From Bacteroidota bacterium (GTDB lineage: Bacteria; Bacteroidota; Ignavibacteria; Kryptoniales; JAKASW01), in NCBI GenBank assembly GCA_021789755.1, contig JAJYJD010000125.1, positions 1-9,553 of the forward strand: a stretch of 9,553 bases of DNA. The letters are read 5' to 3'. Shown piece by piece: positions 6,025 through 9,553 of the stretch. The position numbers were made by a program, and so were the translations under genes. The notes beneath the pieces were generated by a model. It saw only the letters and a list, made by a program, of their open reading frames with translations, was not told the origin of the DNA and did no database searches. Position 1 is the first letter of the stretch. Each line of letters starts with the position of its first letter.

Positions 6025-8187
6025 CTACCATGTCCCCGGCGCGTTGGGAAATTTCAGGCTCTCGTAATACTCAAGAGTCTTGTCGGGTTTCTCAAGTCCC
6101 GCGGGTATCGGCATTTTCGAGAATGTTTGGAAATACAGTACGCACGCGTTCCTCCACCACACCGCCTCTTTTTCCTGGATCTCCAGGAACATCCGCTCGT
6201 CGTTCCATTCCTCGTTGTCGATCTTTCCTTTCAATGAATTCCAGACCTTCTGCATCTCGCGCACACTGTCGACACCGGCATAATAATGGTAGCAGATCTC
6301 GTCCCAGAGCGTTTTTCCGGACTTCATCCTGTAATCCCATCTGACGTGATGGAACCAGAGAAGGAACTTTGGCGGACATTCGGTGAGCGAGGCAAATTCC
6401 CCTGACAGCGGCGGGTGATACTGGCTTACCGCGTCGCTCCCGCTCTTCGTTCGATCGAAGCCGATGCCCAAACTGTCCGCCCTGTGGTAGTAAGTCGAAT
6501 TCCAGTCGGGATGCGGCGAGTAGTCTATCCACGGGCCCGGGCCGTAATGGTTGTCGTAACCGAAAATCATGTTAAGACCGAGCGGGTCCATGTAATTGAC
6601 GACCGCTTCCCTCGACTGCATCATCATATCTTCAATTGAACTCACGACATCCTTATCGTTCGAGAAGGTCATCCTTATCCATTCGTCCGCGATTTCCTCC
6701 GACGAGAGGTTCGGGTTCCACGCGAGTCGCCCGAATGCGTACCAGCTCGACTGCCCGAACTCATTGCCGGTCCAGTTGCGGTCGGCGCCGATATTCGAGA
6801 CGCCGGCAATCCCGGTAAGCGTGTGTGCATCGAGTGAACCGTCGATGACTTTCGCCACGGTTGATCCTTTGCCCTTCGCGTACGTGTCGGATTCCAGAGT
6901 CTCCTTGAACAGTGGTGCCAGATAGACCGTGCTCGTCCCCTGGCCGAGGTATTCCATTGTAATCTGGAACTCCATCATGAGATTCGTTTTCGGCATCGCG
7001 CCGAATAACGGAGTGAACGGTTCGCGCGGCTGGAAATCGAGCGGACCGTTCTTTATCTGGAGAAGTACGTTGTCCGCGAATTTTCCGTCGAGCGGTTTGA
7101 ATATTTCGTAAGCCTGTTTCGCACGGTCCTTCGCGTTGTAAGTGTAGACAAATGCCCGCCACATTACGATACCGCCGTAAGGTTTCACCGCGTTCGCGAG
7201 AAGATTCGCGCCGTCAGCCTGAGTGAGTCCGTAATCCGAAGGACCCGGCTGTCCCTCGGAATTCGCCTTCACAAGGAATCCCCCGAAGTCCGGGATGAAA
7301 GAATAGATTTCCTTCGCTTTATCTTTCCACCATTCCTGCACCCGCGGATCTGTTGGGTTAGCGGTTTTCATCTTTCCGAGAATTATCGGCGCGTCGAAGT
7401 TGGCACACAGGTAAACCTTTATCCCGTAAGGTCGAAACACGTCCGCAAGAGCCGCGACCTTCTTGAGATAGTGGCGCGTCATTATGCGTGGATCGGCGTT
7501 GACATTATTCAAGACAGCTCCGTTGATCCCGATGGACGCGTTAGCGCGCGCGTAATCGATGTAACGACGTTTTATAAATGTCGGAAGCGTGTGCCAGTTC
7601 CATATCGAGAAACCTGCGTATCCCCTTTCAACCGTGCCGTTCAGATTGTCCCAGTGATCGAGCATTCTGAGTTTAATCCTCGGGAAGGAGATGATCCGAA
7701 GACTTGAGATGTCCTGCTCGGTTTGAAGAAGCCTGAGAAAATGAAAGACGCCGTAGAGTACCCCGATTTCCGTGTTTGCTGTAATGACGATTGCATTTTG
7801 TCCGCTGACCTTCTCCCTGAGAATGACGAAGCCTTCTTGTCCGACTTTTATAACCATGTTCTTCAAGCCGGCCGCGGCAAAAGGAGAGGAGCTCGTGTAG
7901 GTGCCGGCTATCAATTCGCCGTCCTCTTTCACGCTGCTCACCTCCGGGATGTTCGAACCGAGCAACCCGTCCAGTGCGATCCGCAGCTCGTGCTTCGCTG
8001 CTTCAATAGTGGGAGAACTTCCTTCTACCATCCAAGCCTTTATCGACTCCCTGTATTCCTTCACCTTCTGTGGATTGGATATCAAATCATATTTCATCCA
8101 GAGCCTGTATCCATCATCGGCAGAAGCTCTGACACCGAGGGACATCAACGATAGAAACAAGCCGAGAAAAACGAACGTCTTCTTCAT
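6025..8187 (-). CDS. Alpha-glucuronidase, glycoside hydrolase family 67, exported
   Basis: This 720-residue enzyme removes 4-O-methyl-D-glucuronic acid side chains from the non-reducing end of xylo-oligosaccharides. Residues 1-24 form a signal peptide: a lysine pair, a hydrophobic core FVFLGLFLSLMSLGV, then RASA before D24. The enzyme is therefore probably periplasmic. An N-terminal accessory domain (about 25-165) precedes the catalytic barrel, which opens at FPRIKLRMLDHWDNLNG (168-184). The likely catalytic acid is E311 in VKANSEGQPGPSDYG, and the likely base residues are D384 in GPLDFQPREP and E412 in MEFQITMEYLGQ. Their spacing (73 and 28 residues) equals that of E292, D365 and E393 in the Cellvibrio japonicus GH67 enzyme. 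The C-terminal helical domain ends in the typical YYESLKFPNAPGTW. No other xylan gene is visible, although the hydrolase upstream could be a carbohydrate esterase. The ribosome site is weak (GGGA). Confidence 0.95.
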   Translation of the reverse strand: MKKTFVFLGLFLSLMSLGVRASADDGYRLWMKYDLISNPQKVKEYRESIKAWMVEGSSPTIEAAKHELRIALDGLLGSNIPEVSSVKEDGELIAGTYTSSSPFAAAGLKNMVIKVGQEGFVILREKVSGQNAIVITANTEIGVLYGVFHFLRLLQTEQDISSLRIISFPRIKLRMLDHWDNLNGTVERGYAGFSIWNWHTLPTFIKRRYIDYARANASIGINGAVLNNVNADPRIMTRHYLKKVAALADVFRPYGIKVYLCANFDAPIILGKMKTANPTDPRVQEWWKDKAKEIYSFIPDFGGFLVKANSEGQPGPSDYGLTQADGANLLANAVKPYGGIVMWRAFVYTYNAKDRAKQAYEIFKPLDGKFADNVLLQIKNGPLDFQPREPFTPLFGAMPKTNLMMEFQITMEYLGQGTSTVYLAPLFKETLESDTYAKGKGSTVAKVIDGSLDAHTLTGIAGVSNIGADRNWTGNEFGQSSWYAFGRLAWNPNLSSEEIADEWIRMTFSNDKDVVSSIEDMMMQSREAVVNYMDPLGLNMIFGYDNHYGPGPWIDYSPHPDWNSTYYHRADSLGIGFDRTKSGSDAVSQYHPPLSGEFASLTECPPKFLLWFHHVRWDYRMKSGKTLWDEICYHYYAGVDSVREMQKVWNSLKGKIDNEEWNDERMFLEIQEKEAVWWRNACVLYFQTFSKMPIPAGLEKPDKTLEYYESLKFPNAPGTW

Positions 8188-8229
8188 GGCATTCCCGTTT
8201 TGTGTACGACTAACTTACGTTTTCACAAA

Positions 8230-8259
8230 CAAAGAGGCCAGCAATTTCGTGCCTCTTTG
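8230..8259. promoter_or_regulatory. 9-bp perfect inverted repeat upstream of alpha-glucuronidase (operator or leader hairpin)
   Basis: CAAAGAGGC (8230-8238) and GCCTCTTTG (8251-8259) are perfectly complementary around a 12-nt loop. The near arm ends 42 nt before the glucuronidase ATG. On the minus strand the stem is followed by TTTGTG, not a clean T run, so a terminator is possible but weak. The position also fits a regulator binding site or a 5' leader hairpin. Confidence 0.5.
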
Positions 8260-8352
8260 AAAGGAGAATCCGGAAATCGGAGAATTTGTTCCCCGGCGAT
8301 AATCCGTTGTGGGTTTGCTGGCGGAAAGTCGTTCAAGAGGGCTGCGAACACG

Positions 8353-8469
8353 ATGACCAAAGACGAGCGCATGAAGATATTTTCCGATGCCGGGGAGATC
8401 GTCAAAAAGCAGGTACGGCAACAGAACGATCCGCCGCGGCGAAAAACCCTCAAGCAATTTATCCGGTAG
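8353..8469 (+). CDS. Doubtful small ORF or gene remnant, 38 residues
   Basis: This plus-strand frame begins MTKDERMKIFSDAGEIVKKQ and continues with VRQQNDPPRRKTLKQFIR before a TAG. It is hydrophilic and looks helical. The pattern of a basic helix followed by a NDPP turn reminds me of small bacterial proteins with an IVxxQxxxNDPPETxxTLxRL motif. If so, this would be only the N-terminal half, ended by an early stop, and the sequence after the stop does not continue the motif convincingly in any frame. The ribosome site is poor: AGAGGG lies about 12 nt before the ATG. It would be the only plus-strand gene in the window, so chance is quite possible. Confidence 0.2.
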   Translation: MTKDERMKIFSDAGEIVKKQVRQQNDPPRRKTLKQFIR

Positions 8470-8804
8470 TTACAAATATCCGACTTTTAGCGAAAGATAT
8501 CGTCGAATAAATCCTCAAACCAGCTCTCGATTTTTCTGTATGTATGCCTGTGATGGCTCTGAAGGGAATGCGGCCAATATGGCGAACATGGCCGCCAACC
8601 TACCGATAGATTTCCTCGTTCTCATTTTTCAGGCTCCACGACAATTTGTCCCGGTGAAAAACCGATTTCGCGGCATCTGCCCGGCACCGATTGTTCTCGT
8701 TTTGACCGTTAGGATCTCTTCCCACGAAACCGCCGCACGAAGCGTATTTCAACCATCGCATGCCTTTCGCGGGCCAGCGCCGGCTGTAACTAGAAAAGCC
8801 GAAG

Positions 8805-8847
8805 GCCGGAAGATTAAGCGAAATGGCGCGCTGTTACCGCTTCCGGC
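8805..8847 (-). repeat. 8-bp inverted repeat after the alpha/beta hydrolase stop
   Basis: GCCGGAAG (8805-8812) and CTTCCGGC (8840-8847) are perfectly complementary across a 27-nt loop that itself contains AGCG (8817-8820) and CGCT (8829-8832). On the minus strand it begins about 20 nt after the hydrolase stop codon, and the sequence after it contains GCCTTCGGC followed by TTTTC. The element may therefore act as a transcript end or stabilising 3' hairpin. The T tract is short, so a simple rho-independent terminator is uncertain. Confidence 0.4.
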
Positions 8848-8865
8848 GATCCTCTCACCCTCGGT

Positions 8866-9553
8866 CTACCGGCCCTTACTCCTCGTCTCCTTCAATATCC
8901 ACTTCGTGACAACTTCAAGCGCTCTGGGTGAAATCGACTCCTTTATACTGCCGTATTCCAATGGCGAGCCCGTCTTGGCATCCTGGAAGAGATGGTTGAG
9001 TCCCGGTATATCGACAACTTTGAAATCTTTGTTGCCACCGCTCTTGAGTGCCTTCTCAAGCGCGGGCATGTTTTCGGCCGGCGGAACCTGGAGGTCTTTA
9101 CTTCCCCACAGCGCTAGAACCGGGCATTTCACTTTCCTCAACGCCGGCACCGGATCATAAGCGAGGAAAGAGGTGTACCACGGTGAAAGCAGCTGACTGA
9201 TACTCGCATCAGCCTCGCCTGTTGTCTGTTTGACTTCGGTTTCCAAAATCCGTCTCAGCCTGACGGCAGCCTTCGCCGAATCCTTCTCTGTCATGATGAC
9301 GTGGAGAAGCTTTTTCTCGACGACAAGAGCGGCGTTTACGGTGCTGTCGCTTAAGCCCACGGCCCTGTCGATGAGGGCAAGTTGGCTTAGTATGATCTTA
9401 AACCCGGGGACACCCGGCCCGCCCATCAGGACGACAAACGCGACATCCGGCGACTCGTCCGCGACTATCGGCGCGATTATCCCGCCTTCGCTGTGCCCGA
9501 CGAGACCGATCTCCTTGTGGTCGATCTGACGGAGCGTCGTGAGATAGTCCAAA
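8866..9553 (-). CDS. Alpha/beta hydrolase, C-terminal part (5' end outside the window)
   Basis: About 228 C-terminal residues of a serine alpha/beta hydrolase are present. The frame is open to the window edge, and the TTG at 9552 is an internal codon, not a start. The catalytic triad is visible, counted from that codon: S21 in GLVGHSEGG, D153 in LWGSKDLQVPP and H187 in PGLNHLF. The cap-like segment between residues 50 and 125 is helical, and the end (NHLFQDAKTGSPLEYGSIKE) matches a common group of bacterial esterase/prolyl-oligopeptidase-like hydrolases that often carry an N-terminal signal peptide and extra domain, which cannot be seen here. Its substrate is unknown. An esterase acting on acyl groups of xylan would fit the glucuronidase next to it, but nearly 700 bp separate them and this is speculation. 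Confidence 0.85.
   Translation of the reverse strand, partial: LDYLTTLRQIDHKEIGLVGHSEGGIIAPIVADESPDVAFVVLMGGPGVPGFKIILSQLALIDRAVGLSDSTVNAALVVEKKLLHVIMTEKDSAKAAVRLRRILETEVKQTTGEADASISQLLSPWYTSFLAYDPVPALRKVKCPVLALWGSKDLQVPPAENMPALEKALKSGGNKDFKVVDIPGLNHLFQDAKTGSPLEYGSIKESISPRALEVVTKWILKETRSKGR

Larger units (their letters stand above)
8188..8865. other. Long intergenic region with several inverted repeats and no confident gene
   Basis: These 678 bp separate the alpha-glucuronidase start from the stop of the alpha/beta hydrolase. I see no reading frame on either strand with a recognisable protein domain, apart from one doubtful 38-codon frame on the plus strand. The region holds a 9-bp inverted repeat near the glucuronidase, a short GCGGCC/GGCCGC dyad (8570-8575 and 8590-8595), and an 8-bp inverted repeat just after the hydrolase stop. 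Its length is out of keeping with the otherwise compact gene order, so it may contain gene remnants or an unrecognised small RNA. The promoter of the glucuronidase should lie in its lower end, but I could not identify convincing boxes. Confidence 0.6.

Noticed and set aside
5514..6344. 276-codon open frame on the plus strand
   Set aside because: It spans the complements of two unrelated genes (SRPBCC and GH67) and the gap between them, as expected for a chance frame.
8387..9160. 257-codon open frame on the plus strand crossing the intergenic region
   Set aside because: Its 3' half is the complement of the alpha/beta hydrolase, and its 5' half has no domain or ribosome site.
9550..9552. TTG as a start codon of the alpha/beta hydrolase
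   Set aside because: The frame is open to the window edge, and the nucleophile motif would begin only about 20 residues in. A hydrolase fold needs more N-terminal strands, so the gene is partial.

Overview
The window comes from a bacterial chromosome of moderate GC content. Every convincing gene lies on the minus strand, so the biological reading direction runs from high to low coordinates. The organism looks like a free-living Gram-negative bacterium of the Bacteroidota/Ignavibacteriota (FCB) kind. The grounds are a periplasmic-type GH67 alpha-glucuronidase, a stand-alone four-helix-bundle (23S rRNA intervening-sequence type) gene with short TTCAAA-type heptamer repeats, and the style of the decarboxylase and hydrolase. 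This placement is an inference from gene content, not from a phylogenetic marker.

Layout in transcription order: (1) 9553-8866, the C-terminal part of an alpha/beta hydrolase that runs off the window. (2) 8865-8188, about 680 bp with no confident gene, holding several inverted repeats and one doubtful 38-codon plus-strand frame. (3) 8187-6025, a signal-peptide-bearing GH67 alpha-glucuronidase acting on glucuronoxylan oligosaccharides. (4) 5996-5505, an SRPBCC (START-like) domain protein. (5) 5436-3928, a group II PLP-dependent amino-acid decarboxylase of unassigned substrate. (6) 3912-3283, a beta-class carbonic anhydrase only 15 nt after the decarboxylase. (7) 3282-3058, a spacer with degenerate CACAGAG/CTCTGTG dyads. 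(8) 3057-2107, N-carbamoylputrescine amidase (AguB). (9) 2079-1669, a four-helix-bundle protein. (10) 1672-602, agmatine deiminase (AguA). (11) 475-14, a cysteine-rich DUF3795 protein.

The clearest joint function is the agmatine route to putrescine: AguA converts agmatine to N-carbamoylputrescine plus ammonia, and AguB converts that to putrescine, CO2 and ammonia. Directly upstream is an amino-acid decarboxylase tightly paired with a carbonic anhydrase, so the segment carries two CO2-releasing enzymes and a CO2-hydrating one. Whether the decarboxylase supplies agmatine or makes an unrelated amine cannot be decided from sequence. The most unusual feature is the four-helix-bundle gene, with its own Shine-Dalgarno and a heptamer repeat, inserted exactly between aguB and aguA: the repeat encodes the end of AguB, and the module's stop codon overlaps the aguA start. 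I found no rRNA, tRNA, CRISPR array, transposase or integrase. I see no strong evidence for a wholly new defence or mobile system.
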